Shown here in pieces: positions 1 through 5,077 of a stretch of DNA of 5,077 bases (positions within the stretch are counted from its first letter, which is position 1; each line of letters opens with the position of its first letter). Source of the DNA: DATAYA01 sp036272815 (GTDB taxonomy: Bacteria > Pseudomonadota > Alphaproteobacteria > Acetobacterales > Acetobacteraceae); NCBI GenBank assembly GCA_036272815.1, contig DATAYA010000073.1, positions 1 to 5,077 of the forward strand, read 5' to 3'. The notes beneath the pieces are model-generated. The model searched no databases. It was not told the DNA's origin and was given only the letters and a program-made list of their open reading frames with translations. Made by a program: the position numbers and the translations under genes.

Positions 1-747
1 CACGTCGGCACCACGATCCTGGGCGACATCATCGTCTCGGCCGATTTCTCGACGCGCCCGTTCCGCTGCGTCGGCGACGGCGGCGACGTCTATCTCGCGG
101 ACTCGGTCGTGATCGCGACGGGCGCGCAGGCGCGCTGGCTCGGCCTGCCCTCGGAGGCGGCGTTGCAGGGCGCGGGCGTCTCGGCCTGCGCCACCTGCGA
201 CGGTTTCTTTTTCCGCGGCAAGCGCGTGGCCGTCGTGGGCGGCGGCAACACCGCGGTCGAGGAGGCGCTTTTTCTCACCCACCATGCCGCGCACGTGACC
301 CTGATCCACCGCCGCGACACGCTGCGGGCGGAGAAGATTTTGCAGCGCCGGCTGTTCGCGCATCCGAAGATCAGCGTCGTCTGGGACAGCGTCGTGGAGG
401 AAATCACCGCCGCGGGCAGCCCGCCCACGGTGAGCGGCATCGTGGTGCGCGACGGCAACCGGGGCACGACGAGCCACATCGACCTCGACGGCGTGTTCAT
501 CGCCATCGGCCACACCCCGAACACGGGGCCGTTCGCCGGCCAGGTCGCAATGGACGCGGAGGGCTACATCCTCACCGAGCCGGGCTCCACGCGCACCTCC
601 GTTCCTGGCGTGTTCGCGTCGGGCGACGTGCAGGACCGCGTGTATCGCCAGGCGGTGACGGCGGCCGGCACCGGCTGCATGGCGGCGCTGGAGGCGGAGA
701 AATGGCTTGCGGAGCAGGGCGGGGCGGTCGACCTCGCCGCCGCGTGA
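1..747 (+). CDS. trxB: Thioredoxin reductase (NADPH), 5'-truncated by window edge
   Basis: This flavoenzyme uses NADPH to reduce oxidised thioredoxin in the cytoplasm. The frame is open from base 1, so the start lies outside the window. The 248 visible residues leave about 70 missing compared with the roughly 320-residue E. coli enzyme. Visible in order are an ATGA-type segment ending the first FAD-binding part (fragment residues 39-42), the redox-active CATC motif in SACATCDGFFFRGK (Cys63 and Cys66, bases 187-198), the NADPH-binding GGGNTA (80-85), the HRRDTLR segment that recognises the NADPH 2'-phosphate (103-109), an IGHTPNT segment, and the C-terminal FAD motif GVFASGDVQDRVYRQA (from 203). 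All catalytic and cofactor motifs are intact and very close to E. coli TrxB. The C-terminus ends normally at TGA 745-747. A LysR regulator follows on the same strand 112 bp on. I see no terminator hairpin with a T-run between them. Confidence 0.97.
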   Translation, partial: HVGTTILGDIIVSADFSTRPFRCVGDGGDVYLADSVVIATGAQARWLGLPSEAALQGAGVSACATCDGFFFRGKRVAVVGGGNTAVEEALFLTHHAAHVTLIHRRDTLRAEKILQRRLFAHPKISVVWDSVVEEITAAGSPPTVSGIVVRDGNRGTTSHIDLDGVFIAIGHTPNTGPFAGQVAMDAEGYILTEPGSTRTSVPGVFASGDVQDRVYRQAVTAAGTGCMAALEAEKWLAEQGGAVDLAAA

Positions 748-818
748 GGCAAATGAGCCGCAAAAACACGGGACTCGAATCGTCGCCGCACCGTATGGTG
801 GGAACTTGGTCCGCCGCG

Positions 819-832
819 CGGTCGATCGACCG
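819..832. promoter_or_regulatory. Perfect 14-bp palindrome, candidate operator or hairpin before the LysR gene
   Basis: CGGTCGATCGACCG is its own reverse complement. It lies in the trxB-LysR gap, ending 12 bp before the GGAGA ribosome-binding site of the regulator. CCGCC at 811-815 and GGCGG at 832-836 can partly extend the dyad on either side with a bulge. Position and symmetry fit a dimeric repressor or autoregulatory site, or an RNA hairpin in the leader. It does not show the T-N11-A form usual for LysR-family boxes, and there is no T-run, so it is not an intrinsic terminator. The rest of the 748-859 gap holds no promoter I can defend; TATGGT at 794-799 resembles a -10 box but lacks a matching -35. 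Confidence 0.4.
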
Positions 833-844
833 GCGGGCAACCTT

Positions 845-849
845 GGAGA
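845..849 (+). promoter_or_regulatory. Ribosome-binding site (GGAGA) of the LysR gene
   Basis: GGAGA sits 10 nt before ATG 860 and 7 nt before the in-frame GTG at 857; another in-frame GTG is at 854. The site rules out the far-upstream in-frame ATG at 707, which would overlap trxB and give an N-terminus without LysR character. It does not decide cleanly between GTG 857 and ATG 860. Confidence 0.6.
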
Positions 850-859
850 ACGGGTGGTG

Positions 860-1744
860 ATGGACTGGGACAAGCTGCGGGTGTTTCACGCGGTCGCCGA
901 GGCGGGCAGCTTCACCCATGCCGGCGACACGCTGAACCTGAGCCAGTCCGCCGTCTCGCGCCAGATCTCGGCGCTCGAGGAGGCGATGCAGGTGCCGCTG
1001 TTCCACCGCCACGCCCGCGGCCTGATCCTGACCGAGCAGGGCGAGGCGCTGAACCGCACCGTGCGCGAGGTGTTCGCCAAGCTCGCGATGACCGAGGCGC
1101 TGCTCACCGAGAGCAAGGAGAAGCCGACCGGGCGGCTCAAGGTCACGACGACGGTGGGGTTCGGCTCGACCTGGCTGGCACCGCGGCTGCAACCGTTCCT
1201 GGAAGCCTATCCCGACGTCTCGATCACGCTGCTGCTCGACGACGCCGAACTCGATCTCGCGATGCGCGAGGCGGACGTCGCGATCCGGATGCACCCGCCG
1301 CGGCAGCCCGACCTGGTGCAGCGGCACCTGATGGATTTCGAGTGGAACATCTGCGCCTCGCCCGACTACCTCAAGAAGCACGGCGTGCCGCAGCGGGCGG
1401 AGGACCTCGACGAGCACAAGCTGATCCTGTTCGGCCACTACCGGCCGCCGGTGCCCGACATCAACTGGCTCGCCGAGGTCGGCCGCCGCGCCGGCCAGCC
1501 GCGCCGACCGGTGCTGGAGGTGAACAGCATCAACGCGCTGCTGCTGACGATTCGGGCCGGCCTCGGCATCGGCGTCCTGCCGGACTATGTCGACCTTGCG
1601 GAACAGGGATTGGTGAAATTGCTGCCGGAGGCGACCTCGCCGAAGATCGGCTGCTATTTCGTCTATCCGGAGGAGTTGCGGACGTCGAAGCGGGTCGCGG
1701 TGTTCCGGGACTTCCTGCTGGCGCGGTTGCAGGAGCGGGGGTGA
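860..1744 (+). CDS. LysR-family transcriptional regulator
   Basis: This is a cytoplasmic DNA-binding regulator of 294 residues, a normal length for the family. The N-terminal winged helix-turn-helix spans about residues 4-63, with the recognition region around T19-L39 (HAGDTLNLSQSAVSRQISAL) followed by PLFHRHARG and LTEQGE, all classic for LysR proteins. A linker helix (about 64-90) leads into the periplasmic-binding-protein-like effector domain, starting near GRLKVTTTVGFG (91-102) and running to the C-terminus, with a typical GLGIGVLPDY segment. The start at ATG 860 was chosen because it gives the MDWDKLRVFHAV opening I expect for this subgroup and has GGAGA upstream; GTG 857 or 854 would add only one or two residues. 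The gene lies just downstream of trxB on the same strand, a pairing I recall from other alphaproteobacteria. The effector and targets are unknown. Autoregulation through the upstream palindrome, or control of trxB, is inference only. Confidence 0.93.
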   Translation: MDWDKLRVFHAVAEAGSFTHAGDTLNLSQSAVSRQISALEEAMQVPLFHRHARGLILTEQGEALNRTVREVFAKLAMTEALLTESKEKPTGRLKVTTTVGFGSTWLAPRLQPFLEAYPDVSITLLLDDAELDLAMREADVAIRMHPPRQPDLVQRHLMDFEWNICASPDYLKKHGVPQRAEDLDEHKLILFGHYRPPVPDINWLAEVGRRAGQPRRPVLEVNSINALLLTIRAGLGIGVLPDYVDLAEQGLVKLLPEATSPKIGCYFVYPEELRTSKRVAVFRDFLLARLQERG

Positions 1745-1756
1745 GGCGGCCCGGGA

Positions 1757-3070
1757 TCAGAACGAGCTGACCGGAGCTTCGGCCCGCATCCGGTCGCCAC
1801 CGATCAGCGCCAGTCCCTCGGCCACTGACACGAACTCGCCGCCGCTTGCGAGTTTCTGTTCTCCGAACCGCTCGGCGAACAGCCGGCGGACGGCCGGCAC
1901 CATCGACGTGCCGCCGGTGAGGAAGACGTGGTCGATGGCGCCTGCCGCCACACCCGCATCGCCCAGCACGCGGTCGACCACGGCGCCGAGGCGCGCGAGG
2001 TCGGCGCCGATCCAGCCCTCGAACTCGTCCCGCGTCACGTCGCGTTCGATGACGATGTCCTTGTGCGCGAACGAAAGCCGCGCGGCGGAGGCGCCCGACA
2101 GCGCTGCCTTCACGCCGGAGACCACTTCATAGAGCGCATAGCCGCGCTCGTCCTCGATCAGCGTCAGCAGCCGCCGCAGAAGTGCCGGATGCGCCGCGTC
2201 GCGCGCCACCGCGGCGATCTCGCCGAGCGTCCTCGGATTGCGCATCAGGCTCAGGAGATGCCAGCGCGCAAACGATGAAAAATATTCGGGCGGGACCGGC
2301 AGGTCGATGCGGCTCATCGGGATGCGGTAGGTATCTCCGCGGCCCAGCAGGGGTGCGATCACGGCGTCGATGATGCGGTAGTCGAACACGTCCCCGGCGA
2401 TGCCGATGCCACCATGCCCGAGTGCCACCACGCGCCGGTCGCCCGTGGGCGCGAAACGCAGGAGCGAGAAGTCGCTCGTCCCACCGCCGAAGTCGCCGAT
2501 CAGGACGGTGGCGGGCTCATCAAGCGCGCGGGCGAAGCGATACCCGGCCCCTTCGGGCTCCAGCGCCATCTCGATCCGCGGCAGGCCCGCCTCGGCATAG
2601 GCGGCGCGCAGCCGGGTCTCGCCGAAACTATGGTCGGCATACGCGCCCGCGAACCGCACCGGACGGCCGGCCACGATCCGTGCCCCGGATTGCGCGAGCA
2701 TCGCGGGATCGAACCCGGCGGCGGCGAGCAGGGCGCGCAGGAACAGCGAGACGAGCTGCTCGAGCGAGAACGGCCGGCCGAACAGGCGCGTCTGCGTGAA
2801 ACTGCGCTGCGCGAGGTAGCTCTTCATCGACATGATCAACCGGCTGTCGAGCGGGTCCTCGAGATAAGCCGCGATCGCCGCCGGGCCGGCCTCGTGCCGT
2901 AGCACGGTGCGGCCGCGCCCCTGCTCCGACCAGAAGCACAGCACCGATCGGAACATCTCGAAGGTCCGCGTGCCGACGGCGAAGCGGACGGCATCGACGC
3001 CGCCATCCTCGCGCAAACATGCGACGACGCTGTTCGTCGTGCCGAAGTCGATGCCGACGACCGGCTGCAT
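1757..3070 (-). CDS. Hsp70-like ATPase of the YegD type, nucleotide-binding domain only
   Basis: This 437-residue protein is an actin-fold Hsp70 ATPase domain with no room for the peptide-binding and lid domains of DnaK (about 638 residues). The length is close to E. coli YegD (about 450). Visible motifs are phosphate-1 GIDFGTTNSVVA (6-17), Lys83 in SMKSYL at the place of the DnaK catalytic lysine, EPEGAG (171-176), phosphate-2 IGDFGGGTSDFSLL (191-204), GHGGIGIAGDVFD (218-230), SGVKAALS (318-325) and the adenosine motif FLTGGTSMVPAVRRLF (383-398). ATP binding is therefore likely; the client or role is unknown for this subfamily. No signal peptide is seen, so it should be cytoplasmic. The start is ATG 3070, whose next codons enter the phosphate-1 loop directly, but the bases before it are C-rich with no Shine-Dalgarno. 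No dnaJ or grpE is nearby. The stop lies 12 bp from that of the convergent LysR gene. It could be named yegD by similarity, but orthology is not shown. Confidence 0.92.
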   Translation of the reverse strand: MQPVVGIDFGTTNSVVACLREDGGVDAVRFAVGTRTFEMFRSVLCFWSEQGRGRTVLRHEAGPAAIAAYLEDPLDSRLIMSMKSYLAQRSFTQTRLFGRPFSLEQLVSLFLRALLAAAGFDPAMLAQSGARIVAGRPVRFAGAYADHSFGETRLRAAYAEAGLPRIEMALEPEGAGYRFARALDEPATVLIGDFGGGTSDFSLLRFAPTGDRRVVALGHGGIGIAGDVFDYRIIDAVIAPLLGRGDTYRIPMSRIDLPVPPEYFSSFARWHLLSLMRNPRTLGEIAAVARDAAHPALLRRLLTLIEDERGYALYEVVSGVKAALSGASAARLSFAHKDIVIERDVTRDEFEGWIGADLARLGAVVDRVLGDAGVAAGAIDHVFLTGGTSMVPAVRRLFAERFGEQKLASGGEFVSVAEGLALIGGDRMRAEAPVSSF

Positions 3071-3126
3071 GCGCGACGGTCCGGGATGGAGGGGAGGGAG
3101 CGGTGGGGCCGATCGCCGCGCGACGG
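3071..3126. repeat. Pair of 9-bp direct repeats bounding the ankyrin-Hsp70 spacer
   Basis: GCGCGACGG occurs at 3071-3079, touching the start codon of the Hsp70-like gene, and again at 3118-3126, two bases from the stop codon of the ankyrin gene. The 38 bp between them (3080-3117) are G-rich on the + strand. The repeats mark both edges of the 57-bp intergenic gap. They could be the footprint of a small insertion or duplication, or chance in GC-rich DNA; the 38-bp insert has no terminal inverted repeats. Confidence 0.5.
3083..3108 (+). other. Putative G-quadruplex motif in the ankyrin-Hsp70 spacer
   Basis: Four G-runs fit the G3+N1-7 rule: GGG 3083-3085, GGGG 3091-3094, GGG 3096-3098 and GGGG 3105-3108, with loops of 5, 1 and 6 bases. 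The G-rich strand is the template for the - strand genes, so their mRNA is C-rich here. Any effect would act on DNA or transcription, not as an RNA quadruplex in the Hsp70 message. Folding is not shown. Confidence 0.4.
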
Positions 3127-3127
3127 A

Positions 3128-3778
3128 TCAGCGCGGCGCCGATCCCGGATCGAAGCCGAGGAAACCGGCCTGCGGCACCGGCGCGCCGCCATTGCCGGCA
3201 AACAGCGGTGCCGTCTGCGGTGGCGTCCGGGGCGGTGCCGGACGCACCGTCGGCGCCCGCGCGGCGAACCGGGCCGAAGCCGAAATCGACCGCCGCTGCG
3301 CCGGCGGTGCATGGGCCGCGGCGGCGGGAGCCGGACGGGTCGCCGCAAAGGCCGGCCCGGCATCCTCCGACCCGCCGCGCATCGAGAGCAGCAGGAAGGT
3401 GATGTCGTTGCGTCCCAGATCGATCGAGAGATCGATCGGCGTCATCCCCAGCACGTTGCGCGCGTTCAGGTCGGCGCCGCGGTTTAGCGCGTCGCGGGCG
3501 GCGACGCTGTCGCCGCGATTGATCGCGTCGAACAGCGCCGCATTGGGCGACAAGTCACTCGGCGGCTGGTTTGGAGGCGCCACCAGCGCCGGGTTGGACT
3601 GCGCGCCCGGGATCGCGGGTGGCGGCGCCTGAACCGGCGCCTGCGGCTTATTCCGCTGCGGTGTCGGCACGCCGATCTGCTGGCCGGGGCCGGCCCCGTT
3701 CCCGTACCCCTGCGCCCAGGCCCAGCCCGGCACCGCCGCCACTCCCGCCACCATTGCGAATCGGATCAGCCTGCGCAT
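3128..3778 (-). CDS. Exported Pro/Ala-rich protein with ankyrin repeats
   Basis: The 216-residue product opens with a clear Sec signal peptide: a basic start (MRRLIR), a hydrophobic core (about 7-18) and an AWA-Q cleavage site after residue 22, placing it in the periplasm or outside. Residues 23-78 are Gly/Gln/Pro-rich and probably unfolded. Residues 79-134 form about two ankyrin repeats, with ALFDAINRGD, LNRGADLNARN and GMTPIDLSIDLGRNDITFLL as the helix and loop elements. The tail (135-216) is a second Pro/Ala-rich, low-complexity stretch. Ankyrin repeats bind proteins, so an adaptor role in the envelope is plausible, but the partner and function are unknown. No catalytic residues or membrane segment are evident. 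ATG 3778 is preceded by a weak GGGAT (3785-3789, 6 nt away), while a GAGG (3793-3796) overlaps the tspO stop. The 16-bp gap after tspO suggests co-transcription. Confidence 0.8.
   Translation of the reverse strand: MRRLIRFAMVAGVAAVPGWAWAQGYGNGAGPGQQIGVPTPQRNKPQAPVQAPPPAIPGAQSNPALVAPPNQPPSDLSPNAALFDAINRGDSVAARDALNRGADLNARNVLGMTPIDLSIDLGRNDITFLLLSMRGGSEDAGPAFAATRPAPAAAAHAPPAQRRSISASARFAARAPTVRPAPPRTPPQTAPLFAGNGGAPVPQAGFLGFDPGSAPR
3417..3438. repeat. Tandem AGATCGATCG repeat inside the ankyrin gene
   Basis: AGATCGATCG occurs at 3417-3426 and 3429-3438, giving four GATC sites in 20 bp and two CGATCG palindromes that could form a 6-bp stem. On the coding strand it encodes the repeated I-D-L of IDLSIDL in the second ankyrin repeat, so codon repetition within the protein repeat is a sufficient explanation. 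Confidence 0.6.
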
Positions 3779-3794
3779 GGCGGCATCCCATACC

Positions 3795-4238
3795 TCAACG
3801 CCGGTTCAACCACCAAATCCCAATATTGAGATAGCTGGCATAGGCGACCCAGGCCGCATAGGGCAGCATCAGCAGCGCGGCCCGCCGCTCCACCCGGTCG
3901 AACGCCCGCACCGTCGCCACCACCAGCGCCAGCAGCGTCAGGATCACCACCGCCCCGAGCGCCGGCTCCCGCAGCCCGAAGAAGGCCGGCGTCCACAGCG
4001 CGTCGACCAGCAGTTGCCAGCCCCAGAGCCGCAGCGGCGTCGCGTTGCCCACCCGCCGCCAGACCAGCCACGCCGCTGTCCCGATCATCAGGTAAATCGC
4101 CGTCCAGACCGGCGCGAACACCCAATCGGGCGGCGTCCCCGGCGGCCGCGCCAGCGCGTCGTACCAGACGTGCACGGGGCCGGCGGTCAGCGCGCCGGCG
4201 GCGATGCCGACCAGCAGACAGAGGCCAAGGAAACCCAC
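3795..4238 (-). CDS. tspO: TspO/MBR family tryptophan-rich sensory membrane protein
   Basis: TspO proteins are five-helix inner-membrane proteins that bind porphyrins and are linked to tetrapyrrole handling and oxidative stress. The 147 residues from GTG 4238 match the family length (about 150-160). Signature segments are WYDALARPPGTPPDWVFAPV (25-44), WTAIYLMIGTAAWLVWR (45-61), QLLVDALWTPAFFG (75-88), PYAAWVAYASYLN (126-138) and IWWLN (141-145). Five hydrophobic helices can be placed. In the third segment Asp79 stands where the family almost always has Asn. The start is uncertain: GTG 4238 is the first ATG, GTG or TTG codon after an in-frame stop at 4347-4349, but it has no Shine-Dalgarno nearby. 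A GGGGA at 4256-4260 is better spaced for CTG at 4247 or 4250, which would add LLAL or LAL before V-GFLGL. It probably shares a transcript with the ankyrin gene downstream. Confidence 0.93.
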   Translation of the reverse strand: MGFLGLCLLVGIAAGALTAGPVHVWYDALARPPGTPPDWVFAPVWTAIYLMIGTAAWLVWRRVGNATPLRLWGWQLLVDALWTPAFFGLREPALGAVVILTLLALVVATVRAFDRVERRAALLMLPYAAWVAYASYLNIGIWWLNRR

Positions 4239-4255
4239 CAGCGCCAGCAGCGACG

Positions 4256-4260
4256 TCCCC
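4256..4260 (-). promoter_or_regulatory. Possible ribosome-binding site (GGGGA) for tspO
   Basis: On the - strand GGGGA lies 17 nt before GTG 4238, too far for normal use. It is 8 nt before an in-frame CTG starting at 4247 and 5 nt before one at 4250. It hints that translation may begin at a CTG. Confidence 0.3.
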
Positions 4261-4320
4261 GGACTGGCTCCCCCGTGATGCCACTCGACGTTCTGGAAGA
4301 CACAACCCTCCCTGGTTCTT

Positions 4321-4350
4321 GGGATACGCCTCTGAGTGCGTCCGGTTCAA
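4321..4350 (-). promoter_or_regulatory. Weak promoter-like pair upstream of tspO
   Basis: On the - strand TTGAAC (4345-4350) and TATCCC (4321-4326) are separated by 18 bases, resembling -35 and -10 boxes at four and three of six positions. The -35 overlaps the last codons of the upstream gene. A start here would give tspO and the ankyrin gene their own transcript. The match is poor. The rest of the 108-bp gap contains an AGGGAGGG (4306-4313) with no in-frame canonical start after it. Confidence 0.2.
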
Positions 4351-5077
4351 CGCCCCTCTCGCCGCCATGCCGCCACCGCGACGCCCAGCAGCAGCGGCAG
4401 CGCCGCCCAGGGCGGCAGCAGCGGGATCGACGAGATGCCGGTCACCACATGATCGCCGTTGCGCCGCAGCCCGATCCAGTCCGCGCCCGACGTATCCTCC
4501 TGCGGGCCGACGCGCCGCAGCGCCGGCGCGCCATCCGGCACCAGCCAGTGAATGCTGCCGCCCGAGGCCGCGGCGATCCGCCGCAGCCGCGTCGCCGTCG
4601 CGCGCAGGTCGGCGAACTCGAGCGGATTGCTCATCGCTGCCGCCGCGTACGCCTGCCGCTGCCCGTCGCTCACCCGCCACACGCCCGGCGCCGCGGCGGC
4701 CAGGGTGGCGTCCGCCCGCCCCGGCCCGTCCGGGCGCAGCATCACGCGCGAGGACTTGCCCGAGGGGTCGGTCACCGTCACCGGCGGCGCCGGTGCGGCC
4801 GAGATGCTGCGGCGCACGATGTGCATCTGCCCGGCACCGATGCTTGCCTCCAGCGCGTTCTCCTCCAGGTCCGGCTCCTTCATCAGCCAGTGCGCGGTCC
4901 GGCGCAGGAGCTCCGCCTGCGGGCCGCCGCCCTCGAAGCCGCGCGACCACAGCCAGATCTGGTCGGACAGCAGCATCGCTGTCCTGCCCTCCCCGACCCG
5001 GTCGAGCACCAGCAGCGGCGCGCCATCCGGCGCCTTCATCAGCACCTCGCCCTTGGTGCTCGCCGGCACGATGTGTC
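4347..5077 (-). CDS. C-terminal part of a large membrane-anchored protein of unknown function, truncated by window edge
   Basis: The frame is open to the right edge, continuing upstream as H-I before VPAST, so the apparent GTG start at 5069 is internal. About 242 residues are visible. The first part has a conserved-looking block, LVLDRVGEGRTAMLLSDQ then WLWSRGFEGGGP and LLRRTAHWLMKEPDLEE (about residues 22-72), which I associate with the end of a glutamine-amidotransferase-like (Rossmann-type) domain in large alphaproteobacterial membrane proteins. A beta-rich, Ala/Pro-rich middle follows (VTVTDPSGKSS, GVWRVSDGQ). One transmembrane helix (about 214-234, SSIPLLPPWAALPLLLGVAVAAW) ends in a basic RREGR tail, as in BatA-type or DUF4159-associated proteins whose soluble part faces the periplasm. 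In other genomes such proteins often sit beside MoxR and DUF58 genes; those would lie outside the window. The family assignment is recall, not a search; the function is unknown. tspO begins 108 bp downstream. Confidence 0.75.
   Translation of the reverse strand, partial: HIVPASTKGEVLMKAPDGAPLLVLDRVGEGRTAMLLSDQIWLWSRGFEGGGPQAELLRRTAHWLMKEPDLEENALEASIGAGQMHIVRRSISAAPAPPVTVTDPSGKSSRVMLRPDGPGRADATLAAAAPGVWRVSDGQRQAYAAAAMSNPLEFADLRATATRLRRIAAASGGSIHWLVPDGAPALRRVGPQEDTSGADWIGLRRNGDHVVTGISSIPLLPPWAALPLLLGVAVAAWRREGR

Noticed and set aside
768..786. ACTCGAATCG resembles a tRNA T-loop, suggesting a tRNA end or attachment site
   Set aside because: The flanking bases do not pair as a 5-bp T-stem, and there is no anticodon arm, acceptor stem or integrase nearby.
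819..836. Intrinsic terminator after trxB
   Set aside because: The dyad is not followed by a T-run and lies next to the ribosome-binding site of the next gene.
707..859. In-frame N-terminal extension of the LysR gene starting at ATG 707
   Set aside because: It overlaps the end of trxB and adds 51 residues that are not LysR-like. GGAGA at 845-849 and the MDWDKLRVFH start support 860.
1757..3070. Assignment as DnaK
   Set aside because: The protein ends after the ATPase domain at 437 residues, has no substrate-binding or lid domain, and lacks dnaJ or grpE neighbours. A YegD-type protein fits better.
3071..3126. A miniature inverted-repeat element between the 9-bp repeats
   Set aside because: The 38-bp interior has no terminal inverted repeats and no second copy in the window. 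Only the direct repeats are supported.
2907..3632. 241-residue open frame on the + strand
   Set aside because: It lies antisense to the Hsp70-like and ankyrin genes, with a composition typical of shadow frames and no recognisable motif.
3766..4950. 394-residue Ala/Gly/Arg-rich open frame on the - strand
   Set aside because: It overlaps tspO and the membrane protein in another frame, is low-complexity, and has no family signature. It is a GC-rich shadow.

Overview
The window is very GC-rich and compact, and its genes have proteobacterial-type products. The best guess is an alphaproteobacterium, plausibly Acetobacteraceae/Rhodospirillales. This rests on the trxB-then-LysR pair, the regulator's N-terminus (MDWDKLRVFHAVAEAGSF), and the style of the TspO and Hsp70-like proteins. 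That placement comes from recalled family patterns, not a search. Base composition and codon style look uniform, with no tRNA, rRNA, CRISPR, phage or transposase gene.

Layout, + strand (1-1744): the 3' three-quarters of thioredoxin reductase (trxB, cut by the left edge), then a 112-bp gap holding a perfect 14-bp palindrome, then a complete LysR-family regulator of 294 residues.

Layout, - strand (1757-5077, read right to left): the C-terminal part of a large membrane-anchored protein (cut by the right edge), a TspO/MBR membrane protein, a small exported proline/alanine-rich protein with about two ankyrin repeats, and a 437-residue Hsp70-like ATPase of the YegD type with no substrate-binding domain. 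tspO and the ankyrin gene are 16 bp apart and probably co-transcribed. The Hsp70-like gene follows after 57 bp and meets the LysR gene tail to tail with only 12 bp between stops.

How the parts may work together: TrxB regenerates reduced thioredoxin from NADPH, and the adjacent LysR regulator may respond to a redox or metabolic cue. TspO proteins bind tetrapyrroles and are tied to oxidative or photo-oxidative stress, and an Hsp70-like ATPase suggests protein quality control. A loose stress theme is therefore possible, but no functional link is shown by the sequence. I see no clearly new system. The main points worth checking are the palindrome before the regulator, the odd spacer before the Hsp70-like gene (9-bp direct repeats at its edges, a G-quadruplex motif inside, no Shine-Dalgarno), the uncertain tspO start, and an Asn-to-Asp change in the TspO core.
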